A stretch of 64,000 nt of DNA from an uncultured Dermabacter sp. Its GTDB lineage: Bacteria > Actinomycetota > Actinomycetes > Actinomycetales > Dermabacteraceae. The translations under genes were made by a program, and so were the position numbers. How positions within the stretch are numbered: the first letter of the stretch is position 1; every line of letters starts with the position of its first letter. This document shows positions 55,187 to 63,969 of this stretch, one piece after another. Below the pieces are notes generated by a model. It saw only the letters and a list, made by a program, of their open reading frames with translations. It had not been told where the DNA came from and searched no databases. The stretch is taken from assembly GCA_947252755.1 (NCBI GenBank), contig CAMXWV010000001.1, forward strand, positions 353,033-417,032, written 5' to 3'.

Positions 55187-56926
55187 ATGCCTTACGCTCA
55201 CGCTTCATCATCCTTCACTGCCGCCGGTGCGCATCTGCGAGTAGACGGCCTCTCATTCTCCTACCCCGGCCGGCGGGTGCTCACGGATGTGTCCTTCGTT
55301 GTGCCTGCCGGCGACCGCGTTGGGCTGATCGGGGAGAATGGGTCGGGCAAGTCAACTCTGCTCACACTGATCGCCGGAAACCTCGAACCATCCGCGGGAA
55401 CGATCACCGTGAACTCACCGGATGCCGGCGCGCCAGTATTCGGACTGCTGCATCAAGAACCCCCGTTCTCCGCGGAAGAATCAATTGCGAACGCTATGGA
55501 ATCCGCGGTGGCCCGGCCGCGTCGGGCGGCCAATGAAGTCACCAGGCTCGGCGCCGCCCTGGCGGAGCACCCCAACGATCCAGCCGCCGCCGACGACTAC
55601 GCGCGCGCATTGGAGAAAGCCGAACGCCTGGGAGCGTGGGAAACAGACGCAAGAATCTCGGCGATGCTGACCGGGCTCGGACTGGGACAGATCGACCGCC
55701 ACCGCTCAACAGGCGCGCTCTCGGGAGGGCAGCGTGCTCGGCTCGCCCTTACCTGGCTGCTGCTGAGCACTCCGGATGTGCTGCTGCTAGATGAGCCCAC
55801 CAATCATCTTGACGATGCCGCAACCGCGTACCTGGTGAGCGTGCTCAAGGAGTGGCGGGGTCCGGTGCTGATCGCCAGTCACGATCGAGCTTTTCTTGAT
55901 GACACGGTCACCTCACTGCTGGATCTTGACCCGTCGCCACTCCCCCACGCGGTTGCCGAGCCGCTGGTTCATGACGGCACCGGAACCGGGATCGGGCTCA
56001 CCCGCTTCAGCGGCAGCTACAGCAGCTACCTGTCCGCACGAGCTGACGCCCGGCAGCGGTGGGAGCGGCAGTACCGCGATGAGCAGGCCGAGCTTTCCCG
56101 GCTGCGCGCCGCCGTCAAGGATCAGCAGGTGGTGGGGCATTCGGATTGGCGTCCGCGGTCCGAAGTGCGTATGGCGCAGAAGTTCTACGCTGACCGCAAT
56201 GCGCAGGCCGTGTCCCGCCGGGTCAACGACGCACGCGTCCGCCTCACGGATCTGGAACATCGCCAGATCCGCAAACCTCCCCGCGAACTCACAATCCACG
56301 GACTCACCGCTGCAGGCGAGCCGCGCTCGACGGGCACGCGGGAGCCCGTGCTCACAGCCGTGAACGTGACACTGAACGGCAGGCTCCCGGACACATCCCT
56401 CAGCATCAGCCGAGGAGATAGGTGGCTCATCACCGGCCCGAACGGGTCGGGAAAATCCACGCTGCTCGGCCTGCTCGCCGGCACACTGACACCGAGCAGC
56501 GGGCAGATTACGCGCACCCCGGCAGACCGCATCGGGCTGCTCACGCAGAACACCACCCTGCCTGATCCTGCCAATCGCGGCCCCGGCCGCACTGCGCTGG
56601 AGGTTTACGCTGACCTGGTGGGATCAGAGCGTTCAGCGCGCGTACCGCTGAGCACCTTCGGGCTGATTGCTGGCCGGGACCACAACCGCGCCGTCACGGA
56701 ACTCAGCGTGGGCCAACAGCGTCGCCTTGCCCTCGCGGTGCTCCTGGCCAACCCGCCAGAGATCCTGCTGCTGGATGAGCCCACCAACCATTTTTCGCTC
56801 AGCCTTGTCACCGCGCTCGAGGACGCACTCCCCCACTATCCGGGCACCGTTGTGGTTGCCTCACACGACCGGTGGCTGCGTGCACAATGGGCAGGCCAGC
56901 GACTCGAGCTGCCTGAACCGGACTGA
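55187..56926 (+). CDS. ABC-F family ATPase, possibly antibiotic ribosome protection
   Basis: 579 residues, two ABC domains and no membrane part. Domain 1: GENGSGKSTLLTLIAG, LSGGQRARLALTWLLL, LLLDEPTNHLDDAATAYL. Linker helices around WERQYRDEQAELSRLRAAVK. Domain 2: GPNGSGKSTLLGLLAG, LSVGQQRRLALAVLLA and LLLDEPTNHFSLSLV, where NHLD is changed to NHFS. That change is shared by macrolide/lincosamide resistance ABC-F proteins such as OleB and TlrC (NHLS), which suggests ribosome protection rather than a housekeeping Uup/EttA role. ATG 55187 has AGGA 8 bases upstream. Confidence 0.85.
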   Translation: MPYAHASSSFTAAGAHLRVDGLSFSYPGRRVLTDVSFVVPAGDRVGLIGENGSGKSTLLTLIAGNLEPSAGTITVNSPDAGAPVFGLLHQEPPFSAEESIANAMESAVARPRRAANEVTRLGAALAEHPNDPAAADDYARALEKAERLGAWETDARISAMLTGLGLGQIDRHRSTGALSGGQRARLALTWLLLSTPDVLLLDEPTNHLDDAATAYLVSVLKEWRGPVLIASHDRAFLDDTVTSLLDLDPSPLPHAVAEPLVHDGTGTGIGLTRFSGSYSSYLSARADARQRWERQYRDEQAELSRLRAAVKDQQVVGHSDWRPRSEVRMAQKFYADRNAQAVSRRVNDARVRLTDLEHRQIRKPPRELTIHGLTAAGEPRSTGTREPVLTAVNVTLNGRLPDTSLSISRGDRWLITGPNGSGKSTLLGLLAGTLTPSSGQITRTPADRIGLLTQNTTLPDPANRGPGRTALEVYADLVGSERSARVPLSTFGLIAGRDHNRAVTELSVGQQRRLALAVLLANPPEILLLDEPTNHFSLSLVTALEDALPHYPGTVVVASHDRWLRAQWAGQRLELPEPD

Positions 56927-56994
56927 CTAAGCCGCGGGCACTAGGCCGAGGGGTACCCGTGCGCTTGGCACTGTCCAGCATTGCCCCGAGCGGC

Positions 56995-57948
56995 TTACTC
57001 GCGCGGGTGCCGAGTCGGCAGCTGCGAAGAGCGCACCGCGTCAACCGAGATGCGTAGGGCAGTCTCCCACGGGGTTGGCTCCGTTCCGTCGGTGGTCATG
57101 AGGCGACCGGGGCGGAGCACGCTGGGCTGGCGCCACAGGTACTGCTGACGGTCAAGCTCCCGCAGCATCGGGTGCAGCCAGCGGGCCGCCCACATGGCTG
57201 GGCGGGGCACGCTCTGAATCCGGGCTCGACGCCCCAACAGGTCAGCCGCATCTGAGGCGAGCTCGCGCAGACTGCGCGGTGCGGTGGTGGGACAGTGCAG
57301 AACCGCGTCTCCGCTCGGGGCAAGGCTGGCGGCGCGGTCTGCGCACTGCAGCATCGCGGCGGCCAGATCGGGTGTATACGTCCAGCTGTGCGGCAGGTCA
57401 GGATTCGCGAACACCCACGCCCGTCGGTCCGCAGCAAGTGGGCGTAGAACAGTGGCTGTTGCAACCGAGCCCGCTTCCGTTGTGGGGCCGATCAGGTCCG
57501 ACGCGACCACGCTGAGAGTCACCGCCGAATGCTGCGCGCGAGCCCGCAGCAGGTCGGCTCGCACCTGCCCCAACGGGGTGACCGGCGCGAGCGGCGCACC
57601 TTCGTGCAGGTCCTTCGCCTGATCACCGAAGGCGTACACCGATTCGGGGAAGATCACCGGGATCCCGTGCTGCTCGGCAATTGAGAGAACAGCCTGTTCG
57701 CGCGGCGGAAGCTCACGCTCCCAGACACGCGAGTCATAGGGCGCGTGGATGCAGTGGAAGATCGCGGCGGCACCTTCCGCTGCGCCCGACCATGCGGCAA
57801 CGTTGAGGACGTCTGCGGCAATGGTGCGGATCGGGCCGTCAGTCTTGGCGGCCGAGCGGCGCACCACGGTGACCTGATGGCCTGCATGGACCAGATCGTG
57901 AGCGAGTTGTGTGCCGATCTGGCCGGCACCGGTGATCACATAGCGCAT
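56995..57948 (-). CDS. NAD-dependent epimerase/dehydratase family protein
   Basis: 317 residues of the extended SDR / atypical NmrA-like type: MRYVITGAGQIGTQLAHDL gives the GxxGxxG dinucleotide site; FHCIHAPYDSRVWE and PESVYAFGDQAKD (with the Tyr but no YxxxK, so catalysis is uncertain) follow. ATG 57948 sits behind GCGGAGGA. Divergent from a TetR gene, with two similar palindromes in the spacer, so probably TetR-controlled. Substrate unknown. Confidence 0.8.
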   Translation of the reverse strand: MRYVITGAGQIGTQLAHDLVHAGHQVTVVRRSAAKTDGPIRTIAADVLNVAAWSGAAEGAAAIFHCIHAPYDSRVWERELPPREQAVLSIAEQHGIPVIFPESVYAFGDQAKDLHEGAPLAPVTPLGQVRADLLRARAQHSAVTLSVVASDLIGPTTEAGSVATATVLRPLAADRRAWVFANPDLPHSWTYTPDLAAAMLQCADRAASLAPSGDAVLHCPTTAPRSLRELASDAADLLGRRARIQSVPRPAMWAARWLHPMLRELDRQQYLWRQPSVLRPGRLMTTDGTEPTPWETALRISVDAVRSSQLPTRHPRE

Positions 57949-57985
57949 GGTTCCTCCGCAGCAGTTGGTTGCGCTTCCTGTTTTT

Positions 57986-58055
57986 CGAGAGCGATGCTCT
58001 CGTTGTTCGGAACAACCGTACAAGGGGTGTTGCGGTGAAGCAAGAGCAGTGCTCT
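57986..58055. promoter_or_regulatory. Two TetR-type operators and the epimerase promoter
   Basis: Palindromes CGAGAGCGATGCTCTCG (57986-58002; 7-3-7) and AGAGCAGTGCTCT (58043-58055) share the core AGAGC-N3-GCTCT. Between them, GTTGTTCGGAACAAC (58002-58016) is a third perfect palindrome. On the minus strand a -35 TTGCTT (58038-58043) and -10 TACGGT (58015-58020) are 17 bases apart, so the operators bracket the epimerase promoter. Confidence 0.75.
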
Positions 58056-58197
58056 CTCAATGGTGCGTGAGGTTGGCCGGTGTGGGGTGGGGTGCTGCGC
58101 CGCTCGGCGGTGTGGGGCTGGGACTGATGTACAGCTGGGTTGCGTGGGGCTGGGTGACGCGCAGTGCCTTCGCGTGCGACTGCGCCATACTGGTGCT

Positions 58198-58932
58198 ATG
58201 ACCGCACGACGCAGCCGCGCTGAGAATCGCGCCGAGATGGAGGCCCGCATCCTCCACCTTGGCCGCGACCACCTGGCTCGCCACGGAGCCGCTGCACTTT
58301 CGCTGCGCGCCATCGCGCGGGACCTGGGGGTGGCCAGCTCCGCCGTTTACAGATATGTAAATAGTCGCGATGCTCTGCTGACGCTGCTCCTGGTTGACGC
58401 GTACACGAACCTTGCAGATGCCGTGGACGATGCTCTGCTGAAGGATGCGGGGACGGGTGACACTGGGGGCCGCATCGGCGCAGATGGCACTGGCGGCCGC
58501 GTTGGCACGATTGCCCTGGCTATGCGCGACTGGGCCATCACCCACCCTGCCCAGTGGGGGCTTATATATGGGGCGCCTGTTCCCGGCTATGCGGCGCCCG
58601 CCGAACGCACCACCGGCCCAGGCACCCGCGTGATGCGACGCCTGCTGGAAGTGATCGCAGCGACGCCCACCACGAGAGGTGCAGCTTCTAGCACTGAGAG
58701 TGCCGCTGCGCGTCCCGCCGAGTACGACGCTTTCCTGACCAGCAGCGCCGAGGAGCTGGAGGTTGAGGCAACGCCCGCCCAGGCGGCCGCGGCAGTTCGG
58801 GCCTGGTGCGCGATTGTGGGCACCATCAGCATGGAACTGCACGGCCAGCTCGGGCCGGAACCGGGTGCTTCGCCTCAGCTGGGCCGCGCTATCCTGCTTG
58901 ACGCCGTGGCCGCACTGGCGCCGGCGCCCTGA
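58198..58932 (+). CDS. TetR-family transcriptional regulator
   Basis: 244 residues. Helix-turn-helix RILHLGRDHLARHGAAALSLRAIARDLGVASSAVYRYVNSRDALL, then a C-terminal domain with AMRDWAITHPAQWGLIYGAPVPGY (the TetR_C WHG-type pattern), interrupted by a Gly/Ala linker. ATG 58198: a CATACT -10 box at 58186-58191 places the start point at the ATG, so probably leaderless. Divergent from the epimerase, the obvious target. Confidence 0.88.
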   Translation: MTARRSRAENRAEMEARILHLGRDHLARHGAAALSLRAIARDLGVASSAVYRYVNSRDALLTLLLVDAYTNLADAVDDALLKDAGTGDTGGRIGADGTGGRVGTIALAMRDWAITHPAQWGLIYGAPVPGYAAPAERTTGPGTRVMRRLLEVIAATPTTRGAASSTESAAARPAEYDAFLTSSAEELEVEATPAQAAAAVRAWCAIVGTISMELHGQLGPEPGASPQLGRAILLDAVAALAPAP

Positions 58933-58935
58933 CGG

Positions 58936-59571
58936 CTATCCGCGCGTAGCAGCTGTGCGGATGCCAAGGACGATGAGAATCGCCCCGCCCGCAACGTTGA
59001 TCCGCCGCTTCCAATCAGCCATGTTGAACGCGCTCGACAGCTTCGCGAGCCCGGTTGACCAGAGCCCAAGCCACACTGCCATCACACAGACGTGCACAAG
59101 AGCGAGCGTCAGCATCGACGTCACCCCAACCAGGTGCGCCGGCACCAACTGTGGCGCCAGCGTGAGGTACACGGTGGCAGCTTTTACGTTGAGCACGTTG
59201 GCCAGATACGCCTGCCCCATCTCCCGGGCAACAGGCCGAGAGTCGCTTCCAACGGGCTTACTGTCCGCCGTGAATCGGCTGCGCCGCCCGCTCCACACCA
59301 GCCACACACCAAGACCGATCAGATACAACGCGCCCACCAGTCGCAGAACCTGGTACACCTCGGCGGAGCGCATCACCACCGCCGCAAGCCCCAGACCCGC
59401 AAGCAGACCATGGGTGATGATGCCCGCAGCTGTCCCCACGATCACGGCCCATGCACCGCGCCTGTCCCCCACCAGTCCACGTGAACTCACCAAGGTGAAG
59501 CTGGCACCCGGAGTGATCACAAGCGGAGTCACCGCAACGCCAAAGGCAATAAGCGCAGCAATCGACAGCAT
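58936..59571 (-). CDS. LysE/RhtB-family exporter
   Basis: 211 residues with six hydrophobic segments; FGVAVTPLVITPGASFTLVSSRGLVGDRRGA carries the LysE signature (PGP is here PGA), with GLGAYLIGLGVWLVWSG-type helix (GALYLIGLGVWLVWSG) following. These export amino acids or related compounds. ATG 59571 begins the match. Convergent with TetR, stops 4 bases apart. Confidence 0.88.
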   Translation of the reverse strand: MLSIAALIAFGVAVTPLVITPGASFTLVSSRGLVGDRRGAWAVIVGTAAGIITHGLLAGLGLAAVVMRSAEVYQVLRLVGALYLIGLGVWLVWSGRRSRFTADSKPVGSDSRPVAREMGQAYLANVLNVKAATVYLTLAPQLVPAHLVGVTSMLTLALVHVCVMAVWLGLWSTGLAKLSSAFNMADWKRRINVAGGAILIVLGIRTAATRG

Positions 59572-59907
59572 CCGATCAGTGTGCCATGCGCTGGCGGAGC
59601 TGGGTGTGCACACTCCACATCCGCGAACAGATTCACCAGAGATGGAGCGCGTCGTTCAACGCAGTACGGCGGTTGCATGCAGCAGCGCGACCAAAGAACG
59701 AACACGTTCAGACCTCACTGTTTCGGCACGATCGCTCATTGCACCCGGACTGATGCCGGTGACCACGATGGAGCTGATCAAACACAACGATCAGCCGGTG
59801 TGTGAAGCCGGTGTCGGCAGCAGAGGAGTGCCGCTCGCTTGCCGGGATCGGGACATAAATCTCGGCAGGGTCACGACGCTCGCCGGCGAGCGCCACGAAT
59901 AGTTTCG
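59572..59907. other. 336-base stretch without a supported gene
   Basis: Lies between the start of the LysE gene and the stop of the next membrane protein. Open frames exist on both strands (for example plus-strand to 59902) but none has a ribosome-binding site or protein-like pattern. It must hold the LysE promoter. Possibly decayed sequence. Confidence 0.5.
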
Positions 59908-60747
59908 TTACGGTGACTGCGTCCGTTCTGCACGGGACGTTGACACCGGGGACGTACGTTTCTGGCAGGCGCGTCGAATGTCCATCTCTCCGAGAGTACT
60001 CAGGGTTGCACCGGTGGGTATTTTTCGCTCAGCCCGCCTCTTGGCAATTTGTTGTTCGGACTCATAGTGGGCATCGGACTGGGTGGAGAGCAGCCACCTA
60101 CCGAGAAAGAATAGTGGACCAATGACCACGAAGACCAAGGCGAAGAATGTCATGGCAATAACAGCAGTGCCATGGCTTATCACCCCTGCAAGGCCATCTC
60201 CAACGGCCTCAAGCAGGTCGTGCATCCAAAGCCTCTGTGCAACGAGGTAAACGGCGAGTAAGACGAATGAACCGACTACCATAGTCACTCCGATGGCACG
60301 GCCCGTGTCGATCAGCCAGCTGATGCTCCACTGGATTGATCCGAACTGTGCAGCGATCACTAGGAGAACCCAGGTTGTGCTCGCTGCTCGCGCCTCAACC
60401 AGCCCCATAGCCTGAATATCGACGTGAGACTCGTTCCGTCGTGCATTGTGGAACGGCATCATCAGCATGAGAAGCACGGTCACACCAGCCAGTTGAACAA
60501 GGGTGTGATTTGCCTGAGCATCTGGCTGAGCAAGGAACGGGGGAAGCTCAGATTCAAGCCAGGCCCCGATCCTGTGCGCACCAGCCGCAATGAACAGATC
60601 AGCAAGCACTTCACTGGGGCGCTGCTCACGAAAGTAGGCGGCAATCGTCAAGATTCCAGCGATACACCCGACATGTTGGTAGACCTGATTACGGCTGACC
60701 TTCCAATCCTTAATGAGCTCGGGCAACGCCCTGATAGCTTCGATCAC
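59908..60747 (-). CDS. Membrane protein of unknown function
   Basis: 279 residues; at least four hydrophobic segments (LVQLAGVTVLLMLMMPF, TWVLLVIAAQFGSIQW, VTMVVGSFVLLAVYLV, VIAMTFFALVFVVIGPLFFLG) and a basic C-terminal tail (SEQQIAKRRAERKIP). No family recognised. Start GTG 60745-60747 has AGAGAGGAAA upstream; the frame reaches back to 60789. Codon use and A+T content are a little different from the core genes, consistent with accessory DNA. Confidence 0.68.
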   Translation of the reverse strand: MIEAIRALPELIKDWKVSRNQVYQHVGCIAGILTIAAYFREQRPSEVLADLFIAAGAHRIGAWLESELPPFLAQPDAQANHTLVQLAGVTVLLMLMMPFHNARRNESHVDIQAMGLVEARAASTTWVLLVIAAQFGSIQWSISWLIDTGRAIGVTMVVGSFVLLAVYLVAQRLWMHDLLEAVGDGLAGVISHGTAVIAMTFFALVFVVIGPLFFLGRWLLSTQSDAHYESEQQIAKRRAERKIPTGATLSTLGEMDIRRACQKRTSPVSTSRAERTQSP

Positions 60748-61057
60748 AGCTTTTCCTCTCTTCGCTACTCTCAGTCTGCCGTATATCACTGAAAGTTTTC
60801 GGGCCCTACAGAACTGAGTGTCGGATTAGGTATGGGCCAGCCGGCGATAAGGAGTATTCGGAGCCAGCAGTGCTCGGCGTTGCGGATGCCGTATAGCGGC
60901 TAGCCCAACGGGGTGCAGGAGTCCACGTCGAGCACCAGCTCTAGCCAGGCTTTTCGTGACCGTCACGAGACGGCGGATCCATCAACCCGGCTGAGACGAA
61001 ACGTTATCAGGTACACTTATCTGTAAGCATCCCGTTCCACATAGATAGAGGGATCCC
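60748..61057. other. 310-base stretch without a supported gene
   Basis: Upstream region of both the unknown membrane protein (minus) and the AbiE pair (plus). A TACACT box at 61012-61017 could be the -10 of the AbiE promoter. Several short frames are interrupted by stops; it may contain the remains of a lost gene, but nothing recognisable. Confidence 0.45.
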
Positions 61058-61615
61058 ATGCCTCCGATCACCCCGTCGACCGCTGACCGCGTTGGCCTAT
61101 CCCGCACCGGCGTCTACCGAGCCGCCAATGCAGGTATTTTGGCCCGGGTGGCACGCGGGATCTACCTCCCCGCGGATGCGCCGGCCACAGACTGGAGCAT
61201 GGTTGAGGCTGCAACCCGACGCCCCGAAGCAACAATCTGCCTCACTTCAGCGCTCGCCTCGCATGACCTTATCGACACGATCCCTGACACTCTCGACATC
61301 GCAATCCCCCGCGGCACCCGCTCCCCTGCAACCGAGCAGGCGATCACCTGGCACCAGTTTGACACCGAGACCTTCAACCTCGGACGCAACGAAATGCCGA
61401 TCGAAGGCACAGGCCTATCGATCGGGCTCTACTCCCCCGAACGCTGCATCGCCGACGCTTTCCGCCTCCGTGGCCAGCTCGGCTACGAGATCGCACGAGA
61501 CTCACTCAAGGAATGGTTGCGTCGTGGCGGAAAGCCCAACAGCCTGATTCAGATCGCCGTACAGCTCCCCCGAGCCAAGACTCCAGTCATCCATGCCTTG
61601 GAGATGCTGTCATGA
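61058..61615 (+). CDS. AbiEi-type antitoxin / transcriptional regulator
   Basis: 185 residues. N-terminal winged helix of the AbiEi type (VGLSRTGVYRAANAGILARVARGIYLP), then RPEATICLTSALASHDLID and IPDTLDIAIPRGTRSPA, typical of the AbiEi/AbiE_antitoxin_4 family, and LYSPERCIADAFRLRGQLG. It would neutralise the downstream nucleotidyltransferase and repress the operon. ATG 61058; stop overlaps the next gene (ATGA). Confidence 0.85.
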   Translation: MPPITPSTADRVGLSRTGVYRAANAGILARVARGIYLPADAPATDWSMVEAATRRPEATICLTSALASHDLIDTIPDTLDIAIPRGTRSPATEQAITWHQFDTETFNLGRNEMPIEGTGLSIGLYSPERCIADAFRLRGQLGYEIARDSLKEWLRRGGKPNSLIQIAVQLPRAKTPVIHALEMLS

Positions 61616-62466
61616 CGCGTGGCGCCGAGGTCTTCCGCACCCTCCAATCCAAGGCCCGGTCCGCAGCAGGCACTACCGGAAAGCCGGCCCCCACCCAGGA
61701 GTACTTGATTCGCCACTTGCTTGAATCCTTCCTCGACCGCCTCGTGCGCAGCGGACACGGCCAGGACTTCGTGCTCAAGGGAGGAATCCTGCTCGCAGCG
61801 TACGGCGTTCGCCGCCCCACTAAGGACGCCGACGCGAACGCCATTAATGCCGATGTCACTCCAGAACACCTCGTCCGCGTCGTGACCCACATCGCCAAGC
61901 TGCCATGTGATGACGGCGTCGCCTTCGACACCGACAGCATCACCGTCCAGGAGATCCGAGAACACGTCGGCTACCCCGGGTACCGGGTGCGTGTGAAGGC
62001 GTCCATCGGACCGTGGAATGGCACTTCGGCATGGGATGTCTCGACCGGAGATCCCATCATTCCTGCACCCCGACTCGTCTCGATCGACCGAGTTCTCGGC
62101 GCCCCGCTACAGCTACTGGGATACGCCGCCGAGACAACCATCGCCGAGAAGGCCGTCACCATCTTGGAACGAGGCATCACCAGTACGAGATGGCGCGACT
62201 ACGTCGACATCGTCCAACTCTGCAGTCAAGGATTCAGCCCGTGCGAGCTGCGTCGATCTGCCGAAGCCGTCGCCCGCTACCGCGGCGTGACCCTTGAGCC
62301 TGTCAGCCCCCATCTGAAAGGCTACGGCACCATCGGACAGCCCAAGTGGGCAGCCTGGCGGCGAAAAGAACGCCTCGAAGATATCTGCGAAGCCCAGCTC
62401 GACGATCAAGTCGCCCTCGTCGCCCACTTCATTGACCCGGTCTTCACCTCCGCGCCTCAGGAGTAA
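61612..62466 (+). CDS. AbiEii-type nucleotidyltransferase toxin
   Basis: 284 residues of the AbiEii/MenT-like nucleotidyltransferase family. DFVLKGGILLAAYGVRRPTKDADANA has the G-G-x-x-L and DxD type metal site, TIAEKAVTILERG the conserved Lys and RWRDYVDIVQL the final Asp motif. Together with the preceding gene this is a type IV toxin-antitoxin pair of the AbiE kind, a phage abortive-infection system in lactococci; MenT relatives modify tRNA. ATG 61612 overlaps the antitoxin stop. Confidence 0.87.
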   Translation: MTRGAEVFRTLQSKARSAAGTTGKPAPTQEYLIRHLLESFLDRLVRSGHGQDFVLKGGILLAAYGVRRPTKDADANAINADVTPEHLVRVVTHIAKLPCDDGVAFDTDSITVQEIREHVGYPGYRVRVKASIGPWNGTSAWDVSTGDPIIPAPRLVSIDRVLGAPLQLLGYAAETTIAEKAVTILERGITSTRWRDYVDIVQLCSQGFSPCELRRSAEAVARYRGVTLEPVSPHLKGYGTIGQPKWAAWRRKERLEDICEAQLDDQVALVAHFIDPVFTSAPQE

Positions 62467-62734
62467 GCCTCGCAAAGGGGAACAGACAGAAACCATTCCA
62501 CTGGGCGTACCTACAAGCCTCACCCTCGTCGTCAGATCGAAAGCACACCCCTGCGAATCGATCAATCGCAACGGGAGTTCCGGCCCCATCACGCGGCCAA
62601 GGTGTCGCCGGCGCGACACGCCGGAAGCGCACCAGTAGACCCAATAGCCATGGTCGATGTGGCCCCTCTGAGTAAACTGTGACATCTGTACTACTATCTG
62701 TAACACAGCTACATCAACGCAGGAGGGGGTGCAG
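62467..62734. other. 268-base intergenic region with GntR promoter
   Basis: No gene supported. Near the right end a TACTAT -10 box (62692-62697) lies within a direct repeat of ATCTGTA (62684-62690, 62696-62702), which could be the operator of the GntR regulator that follows. Confidence 0.4.
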
Positions 62735-63154
62735 GTGGACATCACATTGGATCCGTTGTCCACGGTTCCGCTGTACCAGCAGATTCGTGATCGGGTTGTG
62801 GAGGCGATCGGCCGCGGCGAGTTGCGTCGAGGTGATGCACTGGCTTCGGTGCGCCAACTAGCGGGCGCGTTCGCTATCAATCCGGCCACCGTGTCAAAGG
62901 CGTACGACCAGCTTCGGTCTGAGGGGCTGGTGGCGACGAATGCGAAGTCGGGCAGTTTCGTGGCTGCTGACCGCGATACCGCGGTTGCTCCGCCGGACTA
63001 CCTCGCAGGTTTTGAGTCGCGAGTGAACACGTTGTTGGCAGAAGGTCGCGCTCGGGGCCTGTCTCATGAGGCCCTCATGGAGATGTGCGCCCGTGTGATG
63101 GAGTCCCTTGACCCACCGGAGGAGGATCAATGGATACCTGGGCCACAATCGTGA
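62735..63154 (+). CDS. GntR-family regulator, YtrA type
   Basis: 139 residues: winged helix VPLYQQIRDRVVEAIGRGELRRGD, LASVRQLAGAFAINPATVSKAYDQL, EGLVATNAKSGSFVAA, then a short helical tail. Short-tailed GntR regulators of the YtrA group usually control a following transporter or membrane protein. GTG 62735 has AGGAGGGG at a good distance; GTG 62729 is too close to it. The next gene starts inside its 3' end. Confidence 0.9.
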   Translation: MDITLDPLSTVPLYQQIRDRVVEAIGRGELRRGDALASVRQLAGAFAINPATVSKAYDQLRSEGLVATNAKSGSFVAADRDTAVAPPDYLAGFESRVNTLLAEGRARGLSHEALMEMCARVMESLDPPEEDQWIPGPQS

Positions 63155-63969
63155 TGCTCGCAGCGCTGGGTGTGACGGTGGCTGGGACCGTGGCGGCGTT
63201 CGCCGTGTGCCGCAAGCCGATCATGGCGGCTAAAGTCAGTGAGGGCTGGTATGACGCTGTGCCGGTTCGTGTATCAGCGTCAGTCACGCCCGAGCGACCA
63301 GCCACGCCGCTGTGGCCATTGCTCGTTCTCGCTGTGGGGATTTCTCTTGCTGCTGTTGCCGTGGTGGCGGTCAACTATCCCGCGCTGCCAGATCCGATGC
63401 CGGTGCATTACGACGCTGCAGGAACCGTCACCAGCTGGGAACCCAAGACCTGGGTCAACGCTCTCCTTCTCCCCCTCGTTTCCCTGGGCAGCACGGTGCT
63501 GCTCGTGGTGGTGTGCGTCGGTCTGAGCAGGCGTCAGCGTACCCGCTTTCCGGACGGACGCCCCCGGGCGGCCCAAGAGTTCCAGGATGGGAGAGGGAAG
63601 GCTTTACAGCGTGCGCTGGCCGTGCTCACGCTCATAACTGCTCTTCTGCTGGGCATCTTGGCGGTGGCGCCTGTTGTCCAGCTTGCGCCCTCCGGGATTT
63701 CCTGGAGTATTTGGGGGCTAGCGACCGCCAGCTCGCTCCCGATCGTGTGGCTCACCATCGACAGCGTCCGCCACAGTCGCGCACTGAAAGCCGCGCCAGA
63801 CGATTCCGGTCCGCAGTCCCCCGATGATGACCACCTGTGGAGATGGGGCCTCTTCTATGAGAACCGGAACGATCCGCGCATATGGGTAGAGAAGCGGAAC
63901 GGTCTCGGACTCACGGTCAACATCGGCCACCCCGTAGGCATTGCGGGCTCTTCACAGATGAGGGTGTAG
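63130..63969 (+). CDS. DUF1648/DUF5808 membrane protein
   Basis: 279 residues, five or so membrane segments. ALPDPMPVHYDAAGTVTSWEPKTW is the DUF1648 signature also found in the SdpI immunity family; the C-terminal GLFYENRNDPRIWVEKRNG with LTVNIGHPVG is DUF5808. ATG 63130 follows GGAGGAGGA inside the last 25 bases of the GntR gene, so the two are translationally coupled. Probably a GntR-controlled envelope or bacteriocin-immunity-like protein; function not established. Confidence 0.87.
   Translation: MDTWATIVMLAALGVTVAGTVAAFAVCRKPIMAAKVSEGWYDAVPVRVSASVTPERPATPLWPLLVLAVGISLAAVAVVAVNYPALPDPMPVHYDAAGTVTSWEPKTWVNALLLPLVSLGSTVLLVVVCVGLSRRQRTRFPDGRPRAAQEFQDGRGKALQRALAVLTLITALLLGILAVAPVVQLAPSGISWSIWGLATASSLPIVWLTIDSVRHSRALKAAPDDSGPQSPDDDHLWRWGLFYENRNDPRIWVEKRNGLGLTVNIGHPVGIAGSSQMRV

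Noticed and set aside
58763..59902. 379-residue plus-strand frame
   Set aside because: Runs from the tetR 3' end through the antisense of the LysE gene; no ribosome-binding site and no domain. The last 100 residues lie in the gene-free gap but still show no family pattern.
60840..60960. Possible transposase remnant in the gap before the AbiE pair
   Set aside because: Short readable pieces in several frames with stops; no motif strong enough to name an IS family and no terminal inverted repeats.
61012..62702. Shared TATCTGTAA sequence near the AbiE and GntR promoters
   Set aside because: Only 9 bases and different position relative to the -10 boxes; could be chance.
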